NCBI RefSeq assembly: GCF_003202435.1
Contig: NZ_QJHK01000004.1
Location: forward strand, 248,001 to 312,000
Length of the DNA stretch: 64,000 nt
From: Flavobacterium cheongpyeongense
Lineage (GTDB): Bacteria; Bacteroidota; Bacteroidia; Flavobacteriales; Flavobacteriaceae
Direction: 5' to 3'
Below are positions 38,577-46,544 of the stretch, piece by piece. The translations under genes were made by a program, and so were the position numbers. Below the pieces are notes generated by a model, which was not told the DNA's origin, searched no databases, and was given only the letters and a program-made list of their open reading frames with translations. Each line of letters opens with the position of its first letter. Position 1 is the stretch's first letter.

Positions 38577-39356
38577 TTAAATCCCGAAAACGTCTTTAGA
38601 GTTTTGTGTTGTTGCTGCTGCAATTTCTGTATCTGAAAGGTCGTAAATTTCGGCCAGTTTTGCAATTACATTCGTTAAATAACTGCTTTCGTTGCGTTTA
38701 CCTCTGTATGGAATGGGCGCCAGATAAGGTGAATCGGTTTCTAAAACGATATGTTTTAAATCAATCTGGTTTAAGAATTGGTCGATTTTTCCGTTTTTAA
38801 AAGTCACTACTCCGCCTATTCCTAATTTCATATTATACGAAATAGCCTGAAGTGCCTGCTCGTAGCTTCCGGTGAAACAATGAAAAATACCAAATAAATC
38901 TGCTGATTTTTCTTCTTCCAGAATTTCAAAAACTTCATCAAAAGCGTCGCGGCAATGAATCACGATCGGAAGTTTATATTGTTTTGCCAGCTGAATTTGT
39001 TTTCTAAAAGCGATTTGCTGTTCTTTTAAATGGGTTTTATCCCAGTACAAATCGATTCCGATTTCGCCTACGGCATAAAATTTTCGTTTTGAAAGTTCTG
39101 TTTCAACATGTTTCAGCTCGTCCAGATACTTCTCTTTCACGTAAGTGGGATGCAAACCCATCATCAAAAACACATGATCCGGATACTTTTGCTCCAGATC
39201 ATACATTGATTGTGTGGCTGCAGCATCAATAGCGGGAATAAAAAAACGGGTTACTCCTGCGTTTATGGCTCTCTGAATCATTTCATCACGATCCTGATCA
39301 AATTCTTCAGAATATAAATGAGTGTGGGTATCGGTAATAATTGTTGCTGAATTCAA
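38577..39356 (-). CDS. TatD family metal-dependent hydrolase
   Basis: A TIM-barrel amidohydrolase fold of about 259 aa; family members act as DNases or related phosphoesterases. Metal ligands are visible: DTHTHL (start), the Glu of YAVGEIGIDLYW, HCRDAF, FHCFTGS and ETDSPYLAP. The open frame extends to 39446, but a full promoter (TTG-N20-TAATTTTG, 39411-39381) lies inside that extension. I therefore place translation at the TTG at 39356 (LNSATIITDTHTH). Confidence 0.9.
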   Translation of the reverse strand: MNSATIITDTHTHLYSEEFDQDRDEMIQRAINAGVTRFFIPAIDAAATQSMYDLEQKYPDHVFLMMGLHPTYVKEKYLDELKHVETELSKRKFYAVGEIGIDLYWDKTHLKEQQIAFRKQIQLAKQYKLPIVIHCRDAFDEVFEILEEEKSADLFGIFHCFTGSYEQALQAISYNMKLGIGGVVTFKNGKIDQFLNQIDLKHIVLETDSPYLAPIPYRGKRNESSYLTNVIAKLAEIYDLSDTEIAAATTQNSKDVFGI

Positions 39357-39380
39357 TTGTATTGTCTTTTTTAAAGTTGT

Positions 39381-39411
39381 CAAAATTACGACAATAATAA
39401 ACGAATAGCAA
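39381..39411 (-). promoter_or_regulatory. Promoter of the tatD-like gene
   Basis: Minus strand: TTG (39411-39409), 20-base spacer, TAATTTTG (39388-39381). Expected transcript start near 39375, upstream of the TTG start at 39356. Confidence 0.6.
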
Positions 39412-39594
39412 TTGTGGGATTTGGGATGCTGATGAAACGGATTCACTTTTGTGAAAATGCTGATGAAACAGGGATTTTTTTATGTTTCTCTTTAATATTG
39501 AAGAAAAAAAATTACACTACAATCAACAAAATGAGCCAATCTTTGTCGATCAACTCATGCGATTTATCCCTAAGATCGAAATAACATAAAAATA

Positions 39595-41244
39595 CTATTT
39601 GCCTGTTTCAATGAAAGCCAGTGCTCTGTCTAAAACCTCATCTTTTCCTTCCTGAATTCCTTTGATGGTTGGTTTAACTTCAATATCCGGAACAATTCCG
39701 ATTCTTTGGGTTTCTCGTTTGTCAGGATAATAAACGCCTATTCCTGAAAAACCTGTATGAAATCGTTTAAAATCAAATTCGAATACATTTCCATCTGCTC
39801 CAGCCGTCTGACTGCCAATAATAGTGGTGTTTTCTGCCGTTTGAAAACACATAGCTGTCCATTCGGACTGACTGTAAGCATCTTCGTTTAACAAAACAAT
39901 CACTCTGCCTTTATAATGATCTTTGTTTTCAAATCCAGCTTTTGCTCCTTCTGTCCATTTATATTTTCCCGGATATTTTAAATAAGGTTCCGTGTAAATC
40001 GCAAAACTTTTTTCCTTAGAATTTAAAAAATCTGAAATTTCTTTCCATGTATTTTGCGGATAATTTCTCATATCAAAAACAATTGCCTTTGTTGATTTTA
40101 AAGCTTCAATCATATCCGGAATATTTTTTGGTTTGATAACTCCCATATTAACATAGCCGACATTATTTTCGAGAAGTTTAAATTTGTCCTTCTTTTTTAT
40201 GGCTCCCTTTTTATATTCGTTTCGATGAGAATCATGATAATTAAACCATATCATTTCTTTTATTTCTGACTTTCCATCTTTTAGAAACTCTACTTTTACA
40301 TTTTCAGAATCAGAGGTAAGGATTGGATTTACAACTTTATTTAAAAACGAAGTTTTGTTTGAAGCACTTATAAAATTTTTATTTTCATCAATATAATTTT
40401 TAATCGTTTTATCATTTATTTTGGTAATAACATCTCCAATTTTAATATTATACACTTCTGCAAGACTATCACCTAAAATTTCGGTGACAACCAATTTTTC
40501 ATCAATTATTTTACCCGTTGCCGGAAAATAAACCGTATTTTTTACTGTGCCTTTTGATGGATAGATATGAAACATAACATGCCCATCATTTATATTAGTT
40601 GACATTCTTTTCATTGCTGCTAAAAATTCTACATCATTTTTAACATCTAAAATAATTGGCAAAGTTTGTTCTAAACTCTTATCCCATTTTTGATCCATTA
40701 CATATTTGTACGGAAAAAAATATTCTATAACATTCCAATAAGTAAATAACATTAAGATTCTGGAAACTTTATCATTATAGTCAAAACTAAAGTAATTTTT
40801 CAGATTTTTAAAACTATCAAAATCAGGTCCGAATTCTTCATTGCTCTGAAACCTGTTCTCTTCAATAAATTTCAATTTCTTCGAAAGCTTTTTAGAAAAC
40901 AGCTTAGTATTATTCAACCAGCTTAAATCGAAATTCTTATCAAAAAGCTCTATGTCTTTTGGCGCATCAATCGGAGCAATTTCTTTTACCGATCCCAGCT
41001 CATCAATCCAGTTTTCTAAGATTAGAGAAAACTCTTCTTTAGTCTCCGCTTTTTCAATTTGAGGCAATTTTTCTAAAAGCTGATTGTCCCAATTTACTTC
41101 TCCTCCGGCTACTTTTGGATGATAATATTTTAAGAATCCCCAAACTTTGCATGTTGCTGTGAGTTTTTCTGTTTCAGAAATTTTGGCAAGAGCAAATGTG
41201 CATTGAAAGAATAGAATAAAGAGTGTTAAAATAATTTTCTGCAT
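39595..41244 (-). CDS. S41 family (C-terminal processing type) peptidase
   Basis: A 549-aa secreted serine peptidase (signal peptide MQKIILTLFILFFQCTFALA). An N-terminal helical region precedes a PDZ-like domain (LAEVYNIKIGDVITKIND). The S41 catalytic domain has GYVNMG, IVFDMRNYP and the nucleophile region DAYSQSEWTA (about residue 455) followed by IGSQTAGADGN. It probably degrades or processes peptides in the periplasm. It is 119 bases after the TPR/anti-sigma gene but separated from it by a terminator, so a separate unit. Confidence 0.88.
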   Translation of the reverse strand: MQKIILTLFILFFQCTFALAKISETEKLTATCKVWGFLKYYHPKVAGGEVNWDNQLLEKLPQIEKAETKEEFSLILENWIDELGSVKEIAPIDAPKDIELFDKNFDLSWLNNTKLFSKKLSKKLKFIEENRFQSNEEFGPDFDSFKNLKNYFSFDYNDKVSRILMLFTYWNVIEYFFPYKYVMDQKWDKSLEQTLPIILDVKNDVEFLAAMKRMSTNINDGHVMFHIYPSKGTVKNTVYFPATGKIIDEKLVVTEILGDSLAEVYNIKIGDVITKINDKTIKNYIDENKNFISASNKTSFLNKVVNPILTSDSENVKVEFLKDGKSEIKEMIWFNYHDSHRNEYKKGAIKKKDKFKLLENNVGYVNMGVIKPKNIPDMIEALKSTKAIVFDMRNYPQNTWKEISDFLNSKEKSFAIYTEPYLKYPGKYKWTEGAKAGFENKDHYKGRVIVLLNEDAYSQSEWTAMCFQTAENTTIIGSQTAGADGNVFEFDFKRFHTGFSGIGVYYPDKRETQRIGIVPDIEVKPTIKGIQEGKDEVLDRALAFIETGK

Positions 41245-41296
41245 TTAAAAATGGTGGTTTAAGATTCTAAATCATTTTAATTCAGTTCATAAAAAC

Positions 41297-41339
41297 AAAA
41301 AATCGAATTTAGAATAAAAATTTCTAAATTCGATTTTTT
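41297..41339 (-). terminator. Terminator after the sigma/anti-sigma pair
   Basis: An 18-bp perfect stem (aaaaaatcgaatttagaa and complement) with a 7-base loop; the left A-run provides the T-tract on the minus strand. It separates the pair from the S41 peptidase gene. Confidence 0.85.
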
Positions 41340-41363
41340 GTTAGTATTTCTTACAAAATTAAT

Positions 41364-42089
41364 TTATTCCAAAGCATGTAAAAGTTCCTGAACTTCATCA
41401 TAGTCTTCATACTCCTGAGAAATAGTCTGCAGGATTTGCTTACAGCCTTTATAATCTTTTTGTTTTAATTTGAGTAAAGCCAGATTCCAAAGTGCTTTTT
41501 CTTTATAAACAGAATTTCCTGATTTCAATTCATTGAAAACCACTTCTGCTTTTTTATATTCAATGGTTTGCAATAAAGAAACGCCATAATAATATTGAAT
41601 TTCAGCAGTTTTGTTATTTTTAAGAACGGACTCAAAAAACGGAACCGCTTCTTTGAACTTTTTGTCATTAAAAGCTTTTTCGGCTTGTATCAAATTGACA
41701 TTTGTATTGCTTCTTTCTGTAAAATGAGCTTGTCCGGGTTGGTTAAAATCATTAAAAGACGGATTTTGATTGTAGTCAAAAAAGAGCAATCCGAATAAAA
41801 TTGCTACAGATGCCGCAGCAGCAAAATACCAAGGGCGCATGAATACGACTTTTGGCTTTTCTTTATTGAAGTGTTTATCTGAAATCGCAGAAAGGTTTTC
41901 TATGAACGCTTCTCTTTCCTGTTCATGTCCGAACTTAGTTTTCAATTGTCTCAAAACTTCTTTGAAAGTACTGAATTCCGAGGCAAAATCCTGATCTTCT
42001 GAAATTTGCTTTTCAAAATTACTTCTTTCTTCAACCGTCATTTCTCCCTGAAGATATTGATCAAATAATAGGTAGCGTTCTTCGTTCAT
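41364..42089 (-). CDS. Membrane protein with anti-sigma-like N-terminus and periplasmic TPR repeats
   Basis: A 241-aa protein. The N-terminal ~85 residues are helical and cytoplasmic (YLLFDQYLQGEMTVEERSNF, the pattern of Bacteroidota anti-sigma/zf-like regions without the zinc ligands). One membrane segment follows near 92-108 (YFAAAASVAILFGLLFF), then two to four TPR-type helix pairs (about 140-241) outside the inner membrane. The gene follows the ECF sigma gene by 2 bases, so they form a sigma/regulator pair. By analogy it sequesters the sigma factor until the TPR part senses something. That is inference. Confidence 0.75.
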   Translation of the reverse strand: MNEERYLLFDQYLQGEMTVEERSNFEKQISEDQDFASEFSTFKEVLRQLKTKFGHEQEREAFIENLSAISDKHFNKEKPKVVFMRPWYFAAAASVAILFGLLFFDYNQNPSFNDFNQPGQAHFTERSNTNVNLIQAEKAFNDKKFKEAVPFFESVLKNNKTAEIQYYYGVSLLQTIEYKKAEVVFNELKSGNSVYKEKALWNLALLKLKQKDYKGCKQILQTISQEYEDYDEVQELLHALE

Positions 42090-42091
42090 GA

Positions 42092-42676
42092 CTAATTATT
42101 TTTTAGAGATTTAAAATTTTTTGCTTCCTGAATCCACCGTGTCAGTTGCCCCACGCATAACGATTTCTTTTTACGTACATAGCCGTAAGTTACGTTTAGT
42201 TTTTCAGCAACCTCTTCCATTGATTTTATAGTAAAACTCAGTTTCAGCAATTCCTGGCATTTATCTCCTAATTTTTGGAACATCATGTCAAAAAGCTGCT
42301 GTTTCTCATCAAATTGTTCAGCCTGTTCAACTGAATCGAGAGCAGATTCATTGATAGATGCAAAATCTTCATTAATTGTTACCCCTTTATTCGAAGTTTT
42401 TTTCAACTCGTTAAGCCATTTCCTTTTGCACAACAAAAAGAAGTAGGCATCGAACGGACATGTCAACTGTAATGTATTGGCTTTGGCCTGATTAAAAAGC
42501 AAAATCATGATTTCCTGAACCACATCCTGGGCCTGATCCCTGTCGCCGGAATTGTTCATGATGTAGAAAACTACTTTTGGTACGTAATTTTTATAGATCG
42601 ATCGGATTATAGCCGAGTCATTTGCGGCAATTCCGTCGATGTATTTTTGGTCAGGATGTATTTTACTTTTTTTCAT
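42092..42676 (-). CDS. ECF-type RNA polymerase sigma factor
   Basis: A 194-aa sigma-70 group IV protein. The sigma-2 region (about residues 25-95) includes GDRDQAQDVVQEIMILLF; the sigma-4 helix-turn-helix region (about 125-180) includes LLKLSFTIKSMEEVAEKLNVTYGYVRKKK. No sigma-3, as usual for ECF. It directs RNA polymerase to a limited set of promoters. Three copies of an ECF-like motif lie on the other side of this gene, before the divergent genes. Its own promoter region on the minus strand does not show the motif. Confidence 0.93.
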   Translation of the reverse strand: MKKSKIHPDQKYIDGIAANDSAIIRSIYKNYVPKVVFYIMNNSGDRDQAQDVVQEIMILLFNQAKANTLQLTCPFDAYFFLLCKRKWLNELKKTSNKGVTINEDFASINESALDSVEQAEQFDEKQQLFDMMFQKLGDKCQELLKLSFTIKSMEEVAEKLNVTYGYVRKKKSLCVGQLTRWIQEAKNFKSLKNN

Positions 42677-42732
42677 ATCGAAAATTATTAGCTAATGTAA
42701 AAAAAGAATCTGAAAAAAAACTACAGTAAAAA

Positions 42733-42761
42733 GGTAACAATTAAACAAAGAAATTGATATA
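42733..42761 (+). promoter_or_regulatory. Candidate ECF sigma promoter, copy a
   Basis: GGTAACAA, 13-base spacer, TTGATATA. It lies 41 bases before the start of the small membrane protein gene. Identical boxes and spacing recur at 43110 and 43177. Confidence 0.7.
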
Positions 42762-42802
42762 CGGTAACAAAATGTTTTTTTTAAGAATTAAAATAACACC
42801 TC

Positions 42803-43093
42803 ATGAAAAGTTATCAATTAACAAACAAAAAAGATTTTGCCAGATTTCAGCAAACATTGTCGGACAAAATTCGCAACGGATTTATCATAATTGAAAAAAA
42901 CGACAAGCTCCCTTATGTGGTTTTATCCAAAGAAAAAAAGCAGATCAATTCCTCTTTTCATCTTGCTTTGGTTTTGGCAACTCTTGGACTTTGGTCCATA
43001 ATCTGGCTTTATTTAGTGATTAGTCTTCGCAAAAAAAAAATCCTGGTTGCGCTTGATGAAGACGGGAATGTTTTTGAAGAAAAATGCCTCTGA
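42803..43093 (+). CDS. Small membrane protein of unknown function
   Basis: A 96-aa protein. About 45 polar residues (YQLTNKKDFARFQQTL) are followed by a hydrophobic stretch (HLALVLATLGLWSIIWLYLVI) and a charged tail, so it is likely a single-pass or hairpin membrane protein. The family is not recognised. It is the first gene divergent from the ECF sigma gene and has the candidate ECF promoter just upstream, suggesting it belongs to the sigma regulon, perhaps as a feedback component. Confidence 0.65.
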   Translation: MKSYQLTNKKDFARFQQTLSDKIRNGFIIIEKNDKLPYVVLSKEKKQINSSFHLALVLATLGLWSIIWLYLVISLRKKKILVALDEDGNVFEEKCL

Positions 43094-43109
43094 ATAATTA
43101 AAAAAAAGG

Positions 43110-43138
43110 GGTAACAATTTTAAAAGCCTGTTGATATA
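43110..43138 (+). promoter_or_regulatory. Candidate ECF sigma promoter, copy b
   Basis: GGTAACAA, 13-base spacer, TTGATATA, located 17 bases after the end of the small membrane protein gene and 151 bases before the lipoprotein gene. Confidence 0.7.
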
Positions 43139-43176
43139 GCACTATAAAACAAATTAAAAATATTTTTTTAAACAAG

Positions 43177-43205
43177 GGTAACAATATCAAACCCGAATTG
43201 ATATA
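43177..43205 (+). promoter_or_regulatory. Candidate ECF sigma promoter, copy c
   Basis: GGTAACAA, 13-base spacer, TTGATATA, 84 bases before the lipoprotein start codon; tandem with copy b, 67 bases apart. Confidence 0.72.
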
Positions 43206-43288
43206 AGAATATAAAAATTGAATTAACAACCAAATCTGAAAACCAACTGACAACGATCAGCTCAGATTTATCAAAAAAATTAGAAATC

Positions 43289-44269
43289 ATGAACACAAAC
43301 TTTAGAAAAATCGGATTATTATTTTTAGCCTTAACGACATTTGTAAGCTGTGATGACAGCAATGGAGAAGATAAAGTTGTACCACCATCAGCTTCAGAAT
43401 TTGCGGCACTAAGAGACGAAGCCCTTGTCGGAAAAACACAACATTTTACAGCTACTGCAGGAGCAGGCTCCATTACATTTACTTCAAAAAAAGGTGTTAA
43501 AATAACCATTAACGGAAACTGTCTAACCAAAGCAGGAAACGCAGTAACCGGAACAATCGACATTGAATATGTAGAGCTTTTTGACAAAGGAAGCATGCTG
43601 GTAACTAACAAACCAACAATGGGGTTAATGGCTGACGGAAATAAAAATTTATTAATCTCTGGAGGCGAATTTTTTATTAAAGCTACGCAAGGTGGCGTTG
43701 AACTTCAAACTTCCTGTTCAATGAGTATGATTGTTCCTGCAGCATTAACAGATGGTGTAGACAATACAATGACTTTATGGACTGGTTTAATTGATGAAGC
43801 CGGAGAACTGGCCTGGAAAGAAGCCAGAGCAGGTGGTGACGGTGCTAACGGCAAAGGCGGCGTTCAGGGAGAGGGAAACAATTATTATGTTACTTTTGGA
43901 AACTTTGGATGGACAAATGTTGACCGTTTTTACAGCGATCCAAGACCTAAAACTACTATTTTGGTAGATGCTCCTGAAGGTTTTGACAACAATAATTGTG
44001 CAATTTACCTGTCTTATGACGGCGAAGGAACAAATGCTCTTGCAAAATTAGACACCTACACAACAGCAGGTTTGTTCAGCGAACATTACGGACAAATTCC
44101 GGTTGGTTTAGCCTGTCACATCATTTTTGCTACAGAAGAAAATGGCCAATGGCGTTATGCAATTAAAGGAGTAACAATTGCTGCCAATCAGACCTATACC
44201 TTCACTCTTGCCGAAACAACAGTCGGTTCAGAAGCGCAACTGGTAGCTGCAATCAATGCCATTCAGTAA
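43289..44269 (+). CDS. Large lipoprotein of unknown function
   Basis: A 326-aa protein with a lipoprotein signal (MNTNFRKIGLLFLALTTFVSC, lipobox FVSC) followed by DDS, which may favour surface export in this phylum. Residues about 45-130 look like an immunoglobulin-type or ZU5-like beta domain (GSITFTSKKGVKITING ... VTGTIDIEYVELFDKGSML). A second beta-rich region follows. It is preceded by two tandem candidate ECF promoters and followed by a terminator, so it is likely the main target of the divergent sigma factor. Function is not known. Confidence 0.7.
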   Translation: MNTNFRKIGLLFLALTTFVSCDDSNGEDKVVPPSASEFAALRDEALVGKTQHFTATAGAGSITFTSKKGVKITINGNCLTKAGNAVTGTIDIEYVELFDKGSMLVTNKPTMGLMADGNKNLLISGGEFFIKATQGGVELQTSCSMSMIVPAALTDGVDNTMTLWTGLIDEAGELAWKEARAGGDGANGKGGVQGEGNNYYVTFGNFGWTNVDRFYSDPRPKTTILVDAPEGFDNNNCAIYLSYDGEGTNALAKLDTYTTAGLFSEHYGQIPVGLACHIIFATEENGQWRYAIKGVTIAANQTYTFTLAETTVGSEAQLVAAINAIQ

Positions 44270-44290
44270 CTTTCAAATACTTTTTTTAGG

Positions 44291-44322
44291 AAAAAGTGGT
44301 GATTTGCTCATCACTTTTTTTT
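44291..44322 (+). terminator. Terminator after the lipoprotein gene
   Basis: Stem aaaaagtggtga/tcatcacttttt (one G-T pair) followed by a T-run, 21 bases after the stop codon. Confidence 0.75.
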
Positions 44323-44360
44323 ACATTTAATGCTGTTTTAAATTTATTCTGATAATTTTC

Positions 44361-44438
44361 AGAAGCTAATCCTGCTGTCCGCTGTATCTTTTTCTGTCTA
44401 AAGAAGCCAGAAAAAGGATGCCGCTCCCATCAGGGCTA
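44361..44438 (+). ncRNA. Dispersed structured element, copy 2 (candidate RNA)
   Basis: Near-identical to copy 1 at 16061 in the two conserved blocks, with a different inner loop (ttctgtctaaagaagccagaa in place of the 16092 hairpin) that again pairs. The element ends 17 bases before the ATG of the PKD-protein gene, so here it could act as a 5' untranslated element. Confidence 0.55.
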
Positions 44439-44454
44439 AAAAACCTCCTCGACC

Positions 44455-46407
44455 ATGAAAAAACTTTTATACTGTTTCATTTTTCTTTCATCAGTAATGG
44501 TCTTTTCGCAGACCAAAGTAAAAGACACCATCACCCGAAGAGCAAACATCAGCTATATCCAAAAAGGCAATTCGGTTAATTTCAAACCCGAAACACCGCC
44601 GTTAATCCCCATTGCAGGTGCTCCAAAACCAAGCTATTCTTATTTATGGGAACTTGGAGACGGACATTACAGCAAAGAAGCCGAACCAAAACACGTTTAT
44701 AAAAACAAAGGCAATTATACCGCCAGACTTGCTGTAACCAACAATTACGACAACGGAAAACCTCCGGCAACACGCCCAAAAAAAGTGGCTGTAAACGATA
44801 TTACCGACACAGATTATAAAGACATCGCATCCATTGCCGACCAAAACGGATTCACCATCCTAAAAAACTGCGACCCCATTCCGGAACAGGAAATGGTAGT
44901 CGTAGTAAGTTATCAGAATCTGGAAAATTATGTTGCCAATGGCAAGCTCTATCTTTTTTACAACGAAAAACAATTCAAAAACAACAATTTCGAACTGGTC
45001 GATTTCAGGACCTACTCAGGCGAACGCGAAGTAAAAGAAAACACAATTGCCTCAATTGATGATCTTGATGACACAAAAAACTATCTGGCCTCTGCCGAAA
45101 ACACTTTCAAATTCAAAAAATATAAAAATACAACGACTGAAGAAGATCTGGAGGCAAGCTTAAAAGAGGCACATACGCTCTATCATAACGTTTCGATCCT
45201 TGAATTTGACGATGCCAATCCAAGCGAAACCCGAAATGTTTTTTATACCTTTAAAACAACACCCGAAATGATCAAGGATACCAGCGCAACGGTTACCATG
45301 CGTGGGATTTTTGTACCCAACCGCAGTTTTAAAAATCATAAAGTCAAAAACCTCGAAATGGAAATCGTAACCTCCCACGATCCCAACAAAATGGGGTCGA
45401 ACGGAAGTTTTATGAATTACAGATTTGTTCGGTTTAAAAGAGTCAAATTTAAAACACGTTTTCAGAACAATGGCGAAGGGCCTGCGAGAAAAATTCGTTT
45501 AGAAACCGATATTCCGGATATGTTCGACAAAAAAACTTTCCAGATTGAAAGTATGTATCCTGAATGCCCGATTTGTCCCAAAGGAGAAGAACCAACTGTA
45601 AGCTGTCTGGACACTATTATTACCAAAAAACAAATCATTTTTACGTTTAAAAATATTTACCTTCCGGGAACTGAACAAAAAAACGTTCACGAAAAAGACA
45701 GTACCAAAGGTTTTGTTCGCTATTCGATGAAATTTAACGAAGACTTTCACAAAACAAATACACGAAGCAGGACTTCGATTATTTTTGATAAAAACGAACC
45801 TATCCTAACCAATTACGCCGTTACACGATTCCTACCAGGAATCTCGATTGGTGCCAAAGCGGGGTATAACTTTTATCCAAATCTTGAAAAATCGACGAGC
45901 TATTTTGTGGGTGCCTCTATTTCACCTTTTAAAGCTTATCGCTTTTACTGGCAGGCAGAATGGATGAATGCTTTAAACCAATATAACAGTGCCGTGGCTA
46001 TTACCACCGGATTTGATAGTAATGCAAACGGAGTCAGACGGTTGACACGTACCACTACTACAACAAAAAACAAAAATGTGAACTGGGAAATTCCTGTTTT
46101 GATTCGGTACAACATTAATAATTATATTGGAGTCGGAGCCGGAATTCAGGCCAATATCAATGTTTTATCCCAACAGGATCAGGATAGAAAAATAGAAATT
46201 TTTGAAGGAGACAAAGAAAATATTCTGATTGGCACAAAAACAACAAATAATACCATTAAAAACTCCTTTACCAATTTCAAAACCGGTCTTTTATTTGACC
46301 TGACAGCAGGATTTGCCAGAATCGGACCAAGTCTGGGCGCACGATATGTGATCAACTTTGAACAGGATTTTAATTATTTTCAGGTGTATGGGATTTGGAG
46401 GTTTTAA
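44455..46407 (+). CDS. PKD-domain protein with C-terminal outer-membrane barrel
   Basis: A 650-aa secreted protein (signal peptide MKKLLYCFIFLSSVMVFSQ). A PKD domain occupies about residues 45-105 (YLWELGDGHYSKEAEPKHVY). The middle part (about 150-450) is unrecognised and contains a CPICPKGEE cysteine cluster and a DUF11-like beta segment (RFQNNGEGPARKIRLE). The last ~190 residues alternate as membrane beta-strands and end in YFQVYGIWRF, an outer-membrane barrel signature. Probably a surface-exposed, outer-membrane-anchored protein; it lies in the ECF/CHAT cluster. Confidence 0.75.
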   Translation: MKKLLYCFIFLSSVMVFSQTKVKDTITRRANISYIQKGNSVNFKPETPPLIPIAGAPKPSYSYLWELGDGHYSKEAEPKHVYKNKGNYTARLAVTNNYDNGKPPATRPKKVAVNDITDTDYKDIASIADQNGFTILKNCDPIPEQEMVVVVSYQNLENYVANGKLYLFYNEKQFKNNNFELVDFRTYSGEREVKENTIASIDDLDDTKNYLASAENTFKFKKYKNTTTEEDLEASLKEAHTLYHNVSILEFDDANPSETRNVFYTFKTTPEMIKDTSATVTMRGIFVPNRSFKNHKVKNLEMEIVTSHDPNKMGSNGSFMNYRFVRFKRVKFKTRFQNNGEGPARKIRLETDIPDMFDKKTFQIESMYPECPICPKGEEPTVSCLDTIITKKQIIFTFKNIYLPGTEQKNVHEKDSTKGFVRYSMKFNEDFHKTNTRSRTSIIFDKNEPILTNYAVTRFLPGISIGAKAGYNFYPNLEKSTSYFVGASISPFKAYRFYWQAEWMNALNQYNSAVAITTGFDSNANGVRRLTRTTTTTKNKNVNWEIPVLIRYNINNYIGVGAGIQANINVLSQQDQDRKIEIFEGDKENILIGTKTTNNTIKNSFTNFKTGLLFDLTAGFARIGPSLGARYVINFEQDFNYFQVYGIWRF

Positions 46408-46465
46408 TATTTCACCATATAAATGATGTAAGTAAATTTAAGTTTTAAAATTCAAATGTCATCCT

Positions 46466-46510
46466 GAGCGAAGTCGAAGGCTCATAACAAGAAGGTCTTC
46501 GACTTCGCTC
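46466..46510. repeat. Short palindromic repeat between the PKD and CHAT genes
   Basis: A 14-bp perfect stem (gagcgaagtcgaag and complement) with a 17-base loop, preceded by 'gtcatcct'. This is the type of dispersed hairpin (TGTCATCCTGAGCGAAGTCGAAGG) frequent in Bacteroidota intergenic regions; it may also end transcription. Confidence 0.8.
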
Positions 46511-46544
46511 ATACAGACACTTATCACTACTTTCAAGCAATAAT

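Noticed and set aside
42772..42785. A further ggtaacaa close to the small membrane protein gene
   Set aside because: No TTGATATA follows at a spacing of 13 bases; it lacks the second box and is only 11 bases past copy a.
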